A DNA stretch of 64,000 nucleotides from Emmonsiellopsis sp. PD_33. Taxonomy: Eukaryota > Ascomycota > Eurotiomycetes > Onygenales > Ajellomycetaceae. This document shows positions 1-10,977 of the stretch, piece by piece. Location: the NCBI GenBank assembly GCA_032988165.1, contig JANTQF010000010.1, forward strand, positions 186,001 through 250,000. Direction: 5' to 3'. Within the stretch, counting starts at the first letter, position 1. The number at the start of each line of letters is the position of its first letter. Below the pieces are notes generated by a model, which was not told where the DNA came from, did no database searches, and was given only the letters and a program-made list of their open reading frames with translations. A program made the position numbers and the translations under genes.

Positions 1-2
1 CG

Positions 3-119
3 AAAGCTGAGAAGCCTGCCCATCCGGACGGGGAGGCCTGGGACGGCGATGCGTTGAAACTGGCGTCGAAAACTATGGGGAGGTTCTTCGTGGTCCAGTC
101 AAGCCGGGACAAGCGATAG
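3..119 (+). CDS. C-terminal fragment of an unidentified protein
   Basis: The reading frame is already open at the left edge and runs 38 codons to a TAG at 117-119. The peptide is mixed-charge with an apparent amphipathic stretch (DGDALKLASKTMGRFFVVQ) and ends in a basic tail, which looks like real protein rather than translated noncoding DNA. The start and any catalytic domain lie outside the window, so no function can be assigned. It is followed after 299 bp by the DUF726 gene on the same strand. Confidence 0.5.
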   Translation, partial: KAEKPAHPDGEAWDGDALKLASKTMGRFFVVQSSRDKR

Positions 120-418
120 AGACAACATCTCCGCAGCCACACTTATCCACTGCCCTTTGTCTTCCACAGCGTCCTCTGCGGTTTCCGTCCCTCGTCGGCA
201 TTTTCGCGGAGTTGCTGGGGCCTGCTGTGGAAAAACCCTGCTGACTCAGCCTGCCTCCGCGCCACCTGCCGGCTGTCGTCGTGTTTATCTCGACGACCTT
301 CAACATATTGGCCAGCTCTAGCCAGTATTCCAGCCGGCCATTGACAGGTTCTGATATCGGGCTCTTCCTGACGATATCCGCCAGTACTGGCAGCGTTATC
401 CCGACACTGTAGTCCATC
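120..418 (+). promoter_or_regulatory. Intergenic promoter and 5' UTR of the DUF726 gene
   Basis: This 299-bp gap lies between a + strand stop and the next + strand ATG, so it must hold the terminator of the first gene and the promoter of the second. I see no clear TATA or CCAAT element. Reverse-strand frames open here have no recognisable protein content. Confidence 0.4.
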
Positions 419-2476
419 ATGGCAGCTCAAGCTCCGTCGGACAATGGTCGAGGCGACCAACCAACAAACCAGGACGGTGATCTTGCGTCGATTTTGAGTC
501 TGAGGCAACGACAGGACTTGGCCCTCCTTCTCGTCGACATCATGGAGGACATGCAGCAGACAATATGCGACCATTTCGATCAGAACGATGCAAAACCCAT
601 CCCCCCAGTTGCTGGTGACTCTTCGGAGGAGTATGATCCCAATACATTCGAACAAACCAGACCACCTCCGCCAGCTCGGAAACCATCCACAGCAGATGTA
701 AAGGCGGAGGCAGAATCACTCAGATATTTTGGTACCTGGAAAGATGCAGTGATTCTTCGTATCGGGGAAATCATCAATACCCCAGATTCTGCTCCGGCCA
801 ATCAAAGTCAAGAAGAACCACCAGAGAGCGAGGTATCTGAGGAGCTCCTTTCGCCAACGACTTCCGCAAGGTCATTTCGGAAATCTACCAGTTTGGTTAG
901 TCGATATCCACCAGTGGAAACACCTTTGTATCGGTTGCCAACTGCCACGAAATTGATAATCCTTCACTCAATTCTTCTTTTACTTCTAAGCCTTGAACAC
1001 TATAGCGCCCATTCCCGAGTTCTGTTACTCAGGATGACATCCAGTCTTGGCCTCTCTGTGGATGATCTCGACGACGATGAGGTCAAGGTAGCCAAAGGGC
1101 TACTGAGCACGGCGAAAGCAATGACGGCGGAGCAAGAGGCGCAGGCAAAGGTTGAAGGGTCCAAACTGACAAGGAAGTGGAAGATTGGCCTGGCATCCGT
1201 TGCTGGTGGCGTCCTCATTGGCGTGACTGGTGGACTAGCCGCTCCCTTTGTAGCAGCCGGCATTGGTGCTGTGATGGGCGGATTGGGGTTGGGAGCTACA
1301 GTTGCAGCAGGATACCTCGGTGCTGTTGCCAGTAGTGCAGCCATCATTGGAGGTATATTTGGAGCTTACGGTGCCAGAATGACGGGACGGATGATGGAGC
1401 GGTATGCAAAGGAGGTTGAAGATTTTGCTTTCATTCCACTTCATGCTACCACGGTGTCAGAAAAGAACGGCACAAGCACGGTATCCACTGAACAACGCCT
1501 TCGGGTTACTATTGCTATCAGCGGCTGGCTTACGGAGGCCGAGGATTTCATTAACCCCTGGCGCGTTCTTGGGAGCGATTCCGAAGTCTTTGCCCTGCGA
1601 TGGGAGTTCAAGGCACTGGTGAAACTCGGAAATGGGTTGAGGACTATTGTGAGAAATACCGCATGGGCTTTTGCATCAAAACAAGCCATCACTGGAACAG
1701 TTTTCGCACCCATCATCGGTGCCGTGATGTGGCCTGTGGCATTACTGAAACTCTCCCATATCGTCGATAACCCATTCAGTATTGCCAAAATTCGTGCGGA
1801 CAAGGCTGGCCAAATTCTAGCAGATGCTTTAATCAATAGGGCCCAGGGCGAGCGTCCGGTCACTCTGATTGGCTATTCCTTGGGCGCTCGTGTGATTTTC
1901 TCCTGTCTGAACAGTCTAGCCAAACGACGCGCATTCGGCCTAATTGAGTCCGCGATCCTTATCGGCTCGCCCACTCCTTCATCCACTGGCCATTGGCGAA
2001 TGATGCGCACCGTCGTTAGCGGTCGGTTGGTCAATGTCTACTCTCTCAACGACTCCATTCTTGGCTTCTTGTACCGCGCCAACAGCGCCCAGTTCGGGAT
2101 TTCCGGTCTCCAGCCGATTTCCGGTGTCCCTGGCGTGGAAAACTTCGATGTTAGCGACTCCATCCGTGGCCATCTACGGTACCAATATATGATCGGCTCA
2201 ATTCTTAATAGGATTGGGTTTGACCATTTGGACAAGGATCAATTGCGCAGACAGGTCGATATCTTGAAAGCAAAGGATGAAGGAGACGAAAAGAGACTGG
2301 AGTACGAGAAGGAACAAGCTAAAATCAGTTTCGAAAACCGCTCGAACGCAAATGATTTGCCTGAACCGTCGGATGCTGAAGTTTTGCGCTTGGAGAGAGA
2401 GGTGGAGCGGCAGACTGAGGAGGCGCTGCTTCATGCACGGTTGGGGAGGATTGAGATTGTGGATCAGTCTCAGTGA
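419..2476 (+). CDS. DUF726 (TMCO4/Mil1-type) alpha/beta-hydrolase-like membrane protein
   Basis: A single exon of 685 aa. A long acidic, Pro-rich N-terminal part is followed by a helical region, then a very glycine/alanine-rich hydrophobic block at about residues 253-325 that probably inserts into membrane. A lipase-like nucleophile elbow G-Y-S-L-G lies at about residues 485-489 (candidate Ser487), followed by the conserved AILIGSPTP and YSLNDSILG stretches of the family. The C-terminus is a charged coiled coil. Known relatives are yeast YFL034W (Mil1, AP-1 associated) and human TMCO4; the enzymatic activity of the family is not established. The start is the first ATG in frame, at the head of an uninterrupted reading frame. 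The gene is convergent with TSR1. Confidence 0.88.
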   Translation: MAAQAPSDNGRGDQPTNQDGDLASILSLRQRQDLALLLVDIMEDMQQTICDHFDQNDAKPIPPVAGDSSEEYDPNTFEQTRPPPPARKPSTADVKAEAESLRYFGTWKDAVILRIGEIINTPDSAPANQSQEEPPESEVSEELLSPTTSARSFRKSTSLVSRYPPVETPLYRLPTATKLIILHSILLLLLSLEHYSAHSRVLLLRMTSSLGLSVDDLDDDEVKVAKGLLSTAKAMTAEQEAQAKVEGSKLTRKWKIGLASVAGGVLIGVTGGLAAPFVAAGIGAVMGGLGLGATVAAGYLGAVASSAAIIGGIFGAYGARMTGRMMERYAKEVEDFAFIPLHATTVSEKNGTSTVSTEQRLRVTIAISGWLTEAEDFINPWRVLGSDSEVFALRWEFKALVKLGNGLRTIVRNTAWAFASKQAITGTVFAPIIGAVMWPVALLKLSHIVDNPFSIAKIRADKAGQILADALINRAQGERPVTLIGYSLGARVIFSCLNSLAKRRAFGLIESAILIGSPTPSSTGHWRMMRTVVSGRLVNVYSLNDSILGFLYRANSAQFGISGLQPISGVPGVENFDVSDSIRGHLRYQYMIGSILNRIGFDHLDKDQLRRQVDILKAKDEGDEKRLEYEKEQAKISFENRSNANDLPEPSDAEVLRLEREVERQTEEALLHARLGRIEIVDQSQ

Positions 2477-3342
2477 GTTATTAACATAAGGTGGAGGAGG
2501 ATTAGACCATGCTTTGGGGGAGGTTGTCGGGCTACGGGTTAGTTATTATATTACTACAGCGTTAGTTCCCTTGATAGATATGATATCTCATACATCTTTG
2601 ATGCTTCGTCGTGTGGTTTCTGTGTCGCGTTCGCGGTATTGATACTGGATCCTTTGTCATAGTGTTTTCATCATTAAATCATTTGGTAAATCCCCAAGAA
2701 CAGTTATGGTGATGGTGATGGTATGTAATGCGATATAAACCAACACCCAACCCAGAGGCACCCCCTTCAACCCCCCCTAACCACTCAGCCCAACAAATCC
2801 TCTATACCAACTGGCAACAACCTTCCACTTTTCCTCACCCGCCACTTTCTTCTCCTTCACGCTCCATCATTCCCCGCTCTAAATATCAATTAGCGAAGAT
2901 CTGCTATTTATACCCTGACTGGCCGAACCGGTGCCTCGGTGGTAGGTTGTATGAGGAGCAGGAAATGATAAGAAAGAATATTCATTAAATTGGACTGACA
3001 GTGTGCATGGCATTTTCTATTTCGTGACGTGTATATAACTAGTTCATTTCGTTTCCTCATCCACCAAAAAAAAAAAAAAAGATAAATAAATGATGTTGTG
3101 TATGTGAATTTCCCTCCTGAACGCCCAGGCAATCCTACCCCTTAAATCTCTCGGGGGGCGGGATTTTTTTCTCTAATCCTCATCATCATCATCATGCTAA
3201 AAAGAATTGGGGGGAAGGGGTTAACAAAAAGAATATAAAGGGGGTATAAACCATCCACTCCCATGAGATAAGTTTTAAAAAAAAAGTAAAAACTTTTTTG
3301 TCCCAAAACCCCATCCATCCATCACTGCCCAGGCTTAGGCGC
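2477..3342. other. Convergent intergenic region (3' UTRs of the DUF726 gene and TSR1)
   Basis: 866 bp between two facing stop codons. It holds pyrimidine-rich and A-rich tracts (A15 around 3066-3080, a CATCATCAT repeat at 3180-3195) and no credible ORF. The poly-A and T-rich stretches suit 3' UTR and cleavage signals for both genes. Confidence 0.5.
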
Positions 3343-5893
3343 CTAAGCATCCACACTCTCCTCCCCCCAAGCAACCGCCTTCCTAGGGAAAACGCGCTTA
3401 TACAAACTAATCCCAATCGAATCCTGCGGATTAATCTTCGCATCGAACGTCGCCTTGAAGTACCCGTGCGTCCCCAGGCCTTCCTTGATATACCCGCTGC
3501 GCCCGCGTTTCGTCCACAGCTGCAACGCCTTGAACCACGCCACGTCCTCCGAGTTGAAGAACATGTACCGCACCGTGACGACCTTCTTGTGGATCTTGTA
3601 CGGGTGGCCGGTGAGGATGACGCGCTTCGCGACGACGCGCGAGTGGTCGGGGGCCAGCGTGGTGCCGGAGCCGATTAGGTGCCAGTTGTCTAGTGGGGTG
3701 GTGGGGCTGGCGTCGTCAGTCATTGCTTCTGGGTCTGCGGAAGGGGGCGTGTTCTTGAAGACTAGGACGGGCAGGGCGCCCCAGGTAATGGGCCCGATGA
3801 AGGTGGCGACTGCGCTGCGGCCTGGGTGGAGGAAGCGGTCGAACTTGTGGACGTTGTTGGGAGTGTTGCCTGCGCCGGAGAAGAGGGGGTTGATGACAAG
3901 GCGGCGGGGGCCGCATTGGATGATTAGCTCTTCTTTGGATTTGATGGGGTTTTCGAATGTAGAGTTTAGAGTGATGTTGATGTTTACGACGGTGTGTTTG
4001 TGCTCGTGGCGGAGGAGGGAGAAGAGGGAGATGGGTTGGGTCGGTCGTGATTTGAGGTGCAGGGGAACGTCGGAGAGATGCACGTTGACTCGCGTGCCGG
4101 GGCTGACGCCGCCGACGAGGGCTTCGCGGACACATTGGTTTCGGGAGCCCTTGTAGTCTGCAATTTGGAGCAGACGACGCCAGTCTTCGGGCTCGTGGGC
4201 GCGGTCTTCTTCCATCTCCCACTTGCTGGTCTTCAGGCTCTTCAAACCACGATATCTCGCTAGACGCTCGCGCGCAATTGTAGTCGGATGGAGTTCGATC
4301 TCATCGGGGAATTCGAGATCCTCCTTCGCCTCCTTCTTGCGGCTCGCGCGGTATTCCTCCAATTGGTCAGCTTCGTCTTCAGGCGAAGGGTCTAGGAACA
4401 TTTCCGACTGTGGGTATTCTGAAGCACCACCGGCCTCGGTCATGGCGTCTCTATTGTCGAAAACACCGTCTTCGGGGCCAGCAGCAGGAGCGTCTAGGTC
4501 CATATCTTCGTCTTCATCGTCCTCGTCCACGAGGTCGGATCCCGAATCGGAAAAGTCGTCCAGATACCATGCTGCTTGGTAGTCAGAGGTACCCCTGGGG
4601 AGCCGCTTTGGTCGGACAACCTGCTTATCCTCGTCCGAGAAATAGTGATAGTCGTCCAGCAGGACACCCTTCTTCTCCGTATCGGGCATAGAAAACCCTT
4701 CATCCATCATAACCACCTCCTCTGGCGCCACAGTCGCCAGATCATCGCTGTCTACTGTCGGTTGATCCAAAACCTGTGGCTCAGTTGTCTCGTCCACATT
4801 CATTCCGTCATCTTTCTTGTGTTTATTTGACGGCAATGGCGCAGCCGTAATCGAAGAAATCTTATAATCACCCCAGCTAGGGACGTGGACTAGTCGGTCG
4901 GCTTTCAGGCCCTTGCCACGCACAACACCGGTAACTACCACCTCGCCAACTGCTTCGGACGATTCGGGCCATTGGATATTCTCAATAAGCATCCAGCTTC
5001 TGTCATCTCTCCACCGAATACCCTTAGGCGTTGCGGTGCATAGGCCCCGCACGATGTTAGAGCATTCTTGTCTTGAATCTAGCGAGTGTACCTTCTCGAG
5101 TGTAGGGAAGAAATGGGTGATGTACGACTTGAGCGAGGCGGCAACCTGTGGTCTCTTTTTGGGAGGAGTGATTTGGTCAAGGCCCTATTACATCTTATCA
5201 GTAACGAACATATACCGTAAGTCGTGGACAGAATAGTCGTACCTGTACCACTGCAAGCACATTCGATATGCCTTGCCCCTCAATCGCCCGCAGCATCAGC
5301 TGAGCCGCCTCATCGAAGATATCATCCGCGGGGAGTACAAAAACGACGAAATCCGCCAGCCGGCAGATATCCAATGCGTCAATCAAGTCCCGCTTGGCGG
5401 GCATATACAGAATGTTCTGCTTGAATCTATCAATGCGCACCCGACAAGTAGGGCCGTCAAACGCGCTATCGGATAGGTCGAGGCTTTCGTTTAAACTCTT
5501 GACGGCGGCATGGGTGTCAACGGCGTCGGAGAGAGGGATGACGGCGACATGTCTCGAGGCGCCATGCTGGCCGGAGAATATGCTCGTGGCTTCCGACTTG
5601 CCCTGGTGCTTCACTCGTTGCTTCTGGCGGGCTTGGTTGCGTCGGTCGAGTTTGGACATGAGTTGTTGGTGGGGGGTCTTGCGAGAGCCCCTCTCTTCGA
5701 CTTTGCCTGTTCACGATGACATGTTTGGTTAGATTGGGGCCAGTAGGTATTCGGATGGACATAGATATAGGGCTCTACCTTTATTCAAGTCTTTAATCGC
5801 GCCCTTCGACAAATGCTTCGACTTGAACGGCTTCTGCGAAGCCTTGGTGGTGCTCCGGTGGTGGTGCGGAGCAGCCACAGCGGTGGGAGCCAT
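3343..5893 (-). CDS. TSR1: Tsr1, 40S ribosomal subunit biogenesis GTPase-like protein
   Basis: Spliced: 5893-5779, 5706-5243 and 5184-3343, giving 806 aa (yeast Tsr1 is 788). The N-terminus is basic (APHHHRSTTKASQKPFKSKH, then SKLDRRNQARQKQR), as expected for this nucleolar and cytoplasmic 20S pre-rRNA processing factor. The Bms1/Tsr1 GTPase-like fold follows, with LADFVVFVLPADD, then the AARP2CN region (GDYKISSI near the exon 3 start), a long acidic linker, and the C-terminal beta-barrel domain ending in RKAVAWGEESVDA. Tsr1 proteins keep the fold but lack a normal P-loop, and no GxxxxGKS is visible here. Both introns have canonical GT/AG ends and the exon joins keep frame. It shares a 397-bp divergent promoter with UTP7. 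Confidence 0.95.
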
Positions 5894-6290
5894 GCTGTGC
5901 GAGCCGGACCCTTTGAATCTGAAGGGGAGAGAGTCCAGATTGGCAGTGAAGAAATCAGACGATTCTCAAGCAGGAGGCGAACAAAATAGAGCCCCGTCGA
6001 CCGATCTGAACTGCGGACTGGTCGCCAACAAACGATTTTCTTTTTTTTCCGATATGGGGAATTTTTATGATTTTTTGTGGTTGTTCGATAACTTAATGCA
6101 CGATAAATCACGTGATGGTGTGTTTGCCCTGTTTGCACGCGGTCTTGGCATCAATTTTCGACGATCCGAAGCCACAGAAAGAAAAAGACATCAAGATATC
6201 CGGACGACCAGGAGACACTTCTTGCGCCGTTTCAAAGGACCTTTCCCCTCGGAATCCACAGAAAGCGCTCCATCCGGCGCTGCTGCAACC
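5894..6290. promoter_or_regulatory. Divergent TSR1/UTP7 promoter with palindromic TCACGTGA
   Basis: 397 bp separate the two start codons, so both small-subunit biogenesis genes must be driven from here. A perfect TCACGTGA palindrome lies at 6108-6115, roughly midway. AT-rich tracts (T8 near 6040 and GGAATTTTTATGATTTTTTG around 6059-6078) resemble the A/T-rich elements of ribosome-biogenesis promoters, but I do not see a clean PAC (GCGATGAG) site. Confidence 0.6.
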
Positions 6291-7999
6291 ATGGAGGTCC
6301 AAACCGCAACAAAAACAAAAGACGTTGCCCATCAATCGACCAAAGGCGGGAGCTCCCAGTCCCGCGAAGAGAAACTCAGGCTGGCAGAGGCGCAAAAGAC
6401 CTATGGCCGGGGGAAGCAAATCAACGTGAAAAGCGCCAAGGACAAGAAGCTACGAAGGAATCTGAAGACCCTCGAGGCCAAATACAAAGATGCGACGCTG
6501 AAAGCCAAAGACGCGGAGATCCTGCTCGAGAACGAGGCAGGCTTTCTGGAACCCGAGGGGGAGCTTGAGCGGACGTACAAAGTTCGCCAGGATGAGATTA
6601 AATCGAGTGTGGGCATTGAGACGGCGAAGAAGGGCTTCGAGCTCAAGTTGGAGGATCTGGGGCCATACAAGGCCGATTATACGAGGAACGGGCGGAAGCT
6701 CTTGTTGGCTGGGCGCAAGGGACATGTCGCGACGATGGATTGGCGGGAAGGCAAATTGGGCTGCGAGTTACAGCTTGGGGAGACGGTGCGGGATGCAAAG
6801 TGGTTGCATAACGATCAGTTCTTCGCCGTGGCGCAGAAGAAATACGTCTACATCTACGATGCGGCCGGGGTGGAGATACACTGTCTGAACAAGCATGTCG
6901 AAGCTACACATCTGGAATTCCTCCCGTATCATTTCCTCCTTGCAAGCGCCGTAAGCAAATACCCCCCCTCTCACACCCCCCTTTCACATCAACATACCAC
7001 TAACCCCCCCTCCTCTTCCAGGCCACCAGCGGCTACCTCAAATACACCGACACCTCCACCGGCCAACTAGTCGCCGAGCTCGCAACCCGCCAAGGCAGCC
7101 CAACCTCCCTCTGCCAAAACCCCTACAACGCCATCCTCCACGTCGGCCACCAAAACGGCACCGTCACCCTCTGGTCCCCCAACTCCTCCACCCCACACGT
7201 CAAAGCCCTCGTCCACCGCGGGCCCGTCCGCTCCATGGCCATCGACCGCCAGGGCCGCTACATGGTCTCCACCGGCGCCGACCAGCGCATGGCTATCTGG
7301 GACATCCGCATGTTCAAGGAAGTGCACAACTACTCCGTCCCGCAACCCGGCGCCAGCGTCGCCATCAGCGACCGCGGCCTCACCGCCGTCGGCTGGGGCA
7401 CGCAGGTCAGCGTCTGGAAGGGCCTGTTCAGCGCCGCGGCCGCGGACCAAGGGAAAGTGCAGAGCCCGTACATGGCCTGGGGCGGCGAGGGCCAGCGCAT
7501 CGAGCGCGTCCGCTGGTGTCCGTACGAAGATGTCCTCGGCGTCTCGCACGACAAGGGGTTCTCCAGCCTGCTTGTACCGGGCGCCGGGGAGCCGAACTTC
7601 GACGCCGCCGAAGCCAATCCGTTCGAAACTACCAAGCAGCGCCAGGAGGCTGAGGTGCGTGGCCTGCTCACGAAGCTGCAGCCGGAGATGATCTCTATGA
7701 ATCCCGATTTCATCGGGCGGTTGGATCTAGTTAGTGACGCGGTGCGGAGGAAGGAGCGCGATCTCGATCGGAAACCCGATGATATGATTGAGAAGTTGAA
7801 GAATAGGGGACGCGGGAGGAATAGTGCGTTGAGGAAGTATTTGCGCAAGAAGGGCGGGAATAATGTTATTGATGAGAAGAGGGTGAAGGCGGAGGAGCTG
7901 CGCAGGGAGAGGTCGGCGAAGGCGAAGGAGAGTTTGCAGAGGGAGAAGGCGGGGTTGGGGCCTGCGTTGGGGAGGTTTGCGAGGGTTAAGTCTTCGTGA
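6291..7999 (+). CDS. UTP7: Utp7 (WDR46), U3 snoRNP / SSU processome WD40 protein
   Basis: Spliced: 6291-6950 and 7022-7999, joining in phase 0, 545 aa (yeast Utp7 is 554). The N-terminal third is a Lys/Glu-rich helix (about residues 20-110, with YGRGKQINVKSAKDKKLRRN), followed by WD40 repeats (GRKGHVATMDW, TGADQRMAIWDIR) and the BING4CT-type C-terminal region with ANPFETTKQRQEAEVRGLL and a very basic tail. The protein acts in the nucleolus in 18S rRNA maturation. The intron has a GTAAGC donor and a C-rich stretch before its CAG acceptor. A longer upstream open frame exists, but the ATG at 6291 gives the family-typical N-terminus. Confidence 0.95.
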
Positions 8000-8443
8000 T
8001 GGTATGCATGTATATGCATGCATGCATGTTGCTCGCATGTCGTTTCTACCCAAGTGACCCCCCCTTGCAGAGCCCCTCGAGGCCGGCTCACTCTGTTGTT
8101 CGCTTTCCAACCCCTGTCTTGTTTATTTTGATAATACCCATGGCGTTGTATAGTATATATTTTTTTTGTTTGTGCCGGCATCGCATTGCGCAGGAGTATC
8201 GGTTTAGGATGGGTTTTGCTGTATGGAATAGATATAGAAGAAAAAAACTAGGGCGGGTAGGGAATGAATAAAATAATTATATTTACGCTAAAACCTAAAA
8301 AAAATGCTTATATATACCGATGCAGAAAAATAAATCCCTATCAATCTGCGCAAATAGGGGATATCTCAAAGACCGCGCAATCATATCAATGTTTCTGATT
8401 TCCATCCTCCCCAAACAACTGCAGAGTGACGCTTCCCTCCCCC
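8000..8443. other. Convergent 3' region between UTP7 and ureG
   Basis: 444 bp with facing stop codons. It contains a CATGCATG-type short repeat (8005-8030) and A/T-rich sequence (8140-8340) suitable for 3' UTRs and polyadenylation. I see no gene here. Confidence 0.5.
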
Positions 8444-9471
8444 CTATTCAAGCGACCCAGACCCCCTCTGCGCCCCAGCCTTCCACCTCTCCAAACTAAC
8501 CTCGTACGCCCCACTAGCCTTCCATGCACTCAAAATCAATCCAACAATATGCTCCACCCCCTTCCCATTCTTCACTTCTGCAAAAACAGTAGGCCCACCC
8601 TCCCTCATCCTCCCTGCATCCCTCTCCATAACCCCCAGATCTGCCCCGACTGCCTCTGCAAGATCAATCTTATTCACAACCAACAAATCACTCCCTGTTA
8701 TCCCTGGGCCACCCTTCCTGGGGATCTTATCACCACCCGCAACATCAATCACATAGATTATGAAATCAGCCAGCTCACGCGAGTAGTTTGCAGCCAGGTT
8801 GTCACCGCCAGATTCAATGAGGAGGAGGTCCGTGGTGAATTGGCGTTGGAGGGATTGCAGGGCGAGAAGGTTGGCAGAGATGTCTTCACGGACGGCGGCA
8901 TGTGGGCAGCCGCCTGTTTCAATCGCGCGGATGCGCGGCGGGGAGAGGGCTTTATGGCGCGTGAGGAATTCGGCGTCTTCTCTATATATTTTTTCGGAGA
9001 TGGTGAGTAGGTTGCTGGAAAGGTTTGGGGAGATGGTGAGCTATACTACAGGTGGGACTTACCTGGTAAATATATCATTCGTCACAGCGGCAATGTTATA
9101 CTCGTCTCTCAGCGCGAGGCACAATGCGAGCATCAGTGCGGTCTTGCCTGATCCGACTGGGCTGTATAGACAAAACACGTATACATGGTCAGTTCCAACA
9201 ATAACTTCAGATTCTCATCAATCGCTTTCTCCCCTCCCCTAGGGAAACTCCAGGAGCGCAAAGCTGGTGAGCAATGAGGGGTAGTGGGTAAGGTTCAGGC
9301 ATACCCTCCGATGCCAATGGTAAACGCCCTATCCTTCCAATCCCGCCCCTCAATCACGGGCAGCTCACGATTGAGATATGAGCCGGGTCCATCGAGGATT
9401 TCGTGGGTATGACCGTGGGCACCGCCGTCGTGGGAGTGGGAGTGGAGGTGGGAGTGGGAGTGGGATGTCAT
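8444..9471 (-). CDS. ureG: UreG, urease accessory GTPase
   Basis: Spliced: 9471-9305, 9161-9063 and 8981-8444, giving 267 aa. The N-terminus is a histidine-rich nickel-binding tail (HSHSHLHSHSHDGGAHGHTH) as in eukaryotic UreG. The P-loop GPVGSGKT spans the first splice junction (residues 56-63). Later motifs are TREDAEFL, ETGGCPHAAVREDIS with the conserved Cys-Pro-His metal-binding motif, IESGGDN, VIDVAGGDKIPRKGGPG and NKIDLA (guanine specificity). UreG hydrolyses GTP to drive nickel insertion into apo-urease, together with UreD and UreF homologues not seen in this window. All three exon joins are in frame with GT/AG introns. GATA-type sites lie upstream. Confidence 0.95.
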
Positions 9472-9760
9472 TATGAGCTTTATCTGGCGGGGTATTGGTG
9501 GGGATGGAGATGGATCGGGGGTAGCTGGGTGTAGCTGGGTGTAGCTGGTGCAGCCTGGGTGGAAGAGGAAGATATTAATGGTGGTTCTATCTCAGTAAAT
9601 GAGGATTGAGAATTGTTGATGATGTTGATGTTGTTGGAATGGGGAGTGGAATGGTATCTGATCGTTGATAAGGAAGTCGCCGCTTATCAGCGCCCATTAC
9701 GTGAGCCGCGACATATGGATGTATTTACCCCCTTTTCCATCCATTATCTATTCCGGCTTC
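9472..9760 (-). promoter_or_regulatory. ureG promoter with four HGATAR (AreA-type) sites
   Basis: GATA-factor core sites (HGATAR) occur at 9587-9592 (AGATAG on the minus strand), 9666-9671 (TGATAA), 9684-9689 (TGATAA on minus) and about 9744-9749 (AGATAA on minus), all within 300 bp of the ureG start. Two of them form an inverted pair 12 bp apart. In aspergilli the GATA factor AreA activates nitrogen-catabolic genes through paired sites of this kind; that AreA acts here is inference. Confidence 0.45.
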
Positions 9761-10977
9761 ATTATTACACAGCACATACACCGGTGATATAAGCTAAATG
9801 CTAGCAGATCAGTGTTTAAATGAATAATTGTGTGTGATCATCCTATATGTTTAGAGTCTCACCACAATTGTCAGAACACCCCCAAAAGTCAATCCGCACC
9901 AACGTAGACAAAATATAAACAAGATAAGGTAATTGAAACAACTAATTAACAGGAGTAAGAAAGTCCCAGAATCGGTGGGGTTAGATGAGGCATACGCGTG
10001 GTAGATGCACATAATAAAGCATCTGGTAGCATGGGAGAAATCCAAACCTTAGCCCAGTCAAATATTCCCCAAGAAAGCGAGGGGGTTATGGAGGAGATGG
10101 AAGAACGCACTGCACAAAGGAGTATTTTAAACTGTGATGAATAGCAGAGCAAAATTGGAATTAGATTGATAGATATTTTTGGATTGGGGAAATCAGGGGA
10201 TAGATATTGCCCTTCTCCATATCCACAATACAGAGTATAGGGGTAAGAATCGAAGTTTCCGAGGCCAAAATAACACAGGAACAACATGCATCAATATTCA
10301 GAACCAAACAATTCAAGATAGATAGACAGACATATGCAGATTTAACATCAGAATATTAGAGGTGCACCAATGCAAAAAGATCAAATACAATCATGGTCAC
10401 ATCGGGTTTTGAGTGCAGGCGGTCGCGGGCAGTTGTTCCCCTTGGACGCAACCAACGCGGGGTTAATTCGCTTGCAGCCCCTGGGGGAAAAAAGGAGTGA
10501 GATGAATGGATGACTGTCGGCCGGACCTGTACCCACTTTCCCGTATCTACTCCAAAAAACACCACCCCAAAAAGAAAATAAAAAGGACATACTAGATAGC
10601 ATGCAAAAGAATAAACAAGGACAGCAATTGTGAACTGAAGGCATGGGGACATGAATTGCATACGGAAAAAAGAATCACACGCATGACACCATCACAAAAA
10701 GCACAATAAAACCCAATAACCAAAAAACAATGGGGCCAGGTAAATTTATTAACAGCAAAGGCGCCACGCCAGAAGCAAAACCACTTCCTACCAAAGGTCA
10801 ATAGCAGGGGGGAGACATAGACGCCAACGGAAAAAGCACAGTTGAAGATTTGCCAAATCAACGCCGTGTCCATCTCAAAACAGCGCGAAGAACGAAAAGG
10901 GAATTGGGAACAAAACACAGGGCTCTTTTTCAGACGTGGGTATTTTTTGAACCTCATTGATTTGTCTAGGCGCAAGC
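9761..10977. other. Gene-free region between the ureG promoter and the ptaB stop
   Basis: About 1.2 kb of A/T-rich DNA with only short frames on either strand. It probably holds the ptaB 3' UTR and terminator (minus strand) and distal ureG control sequence. No RNA gene or repeat is recognisable. Confidence 0.45.

Noticed and set aside
73..655. Reverse-strand open frames over the start of the DUF726 gene
   Set aside because: They overlap a well-supported + strand gene, have no domain content and look like shadows.
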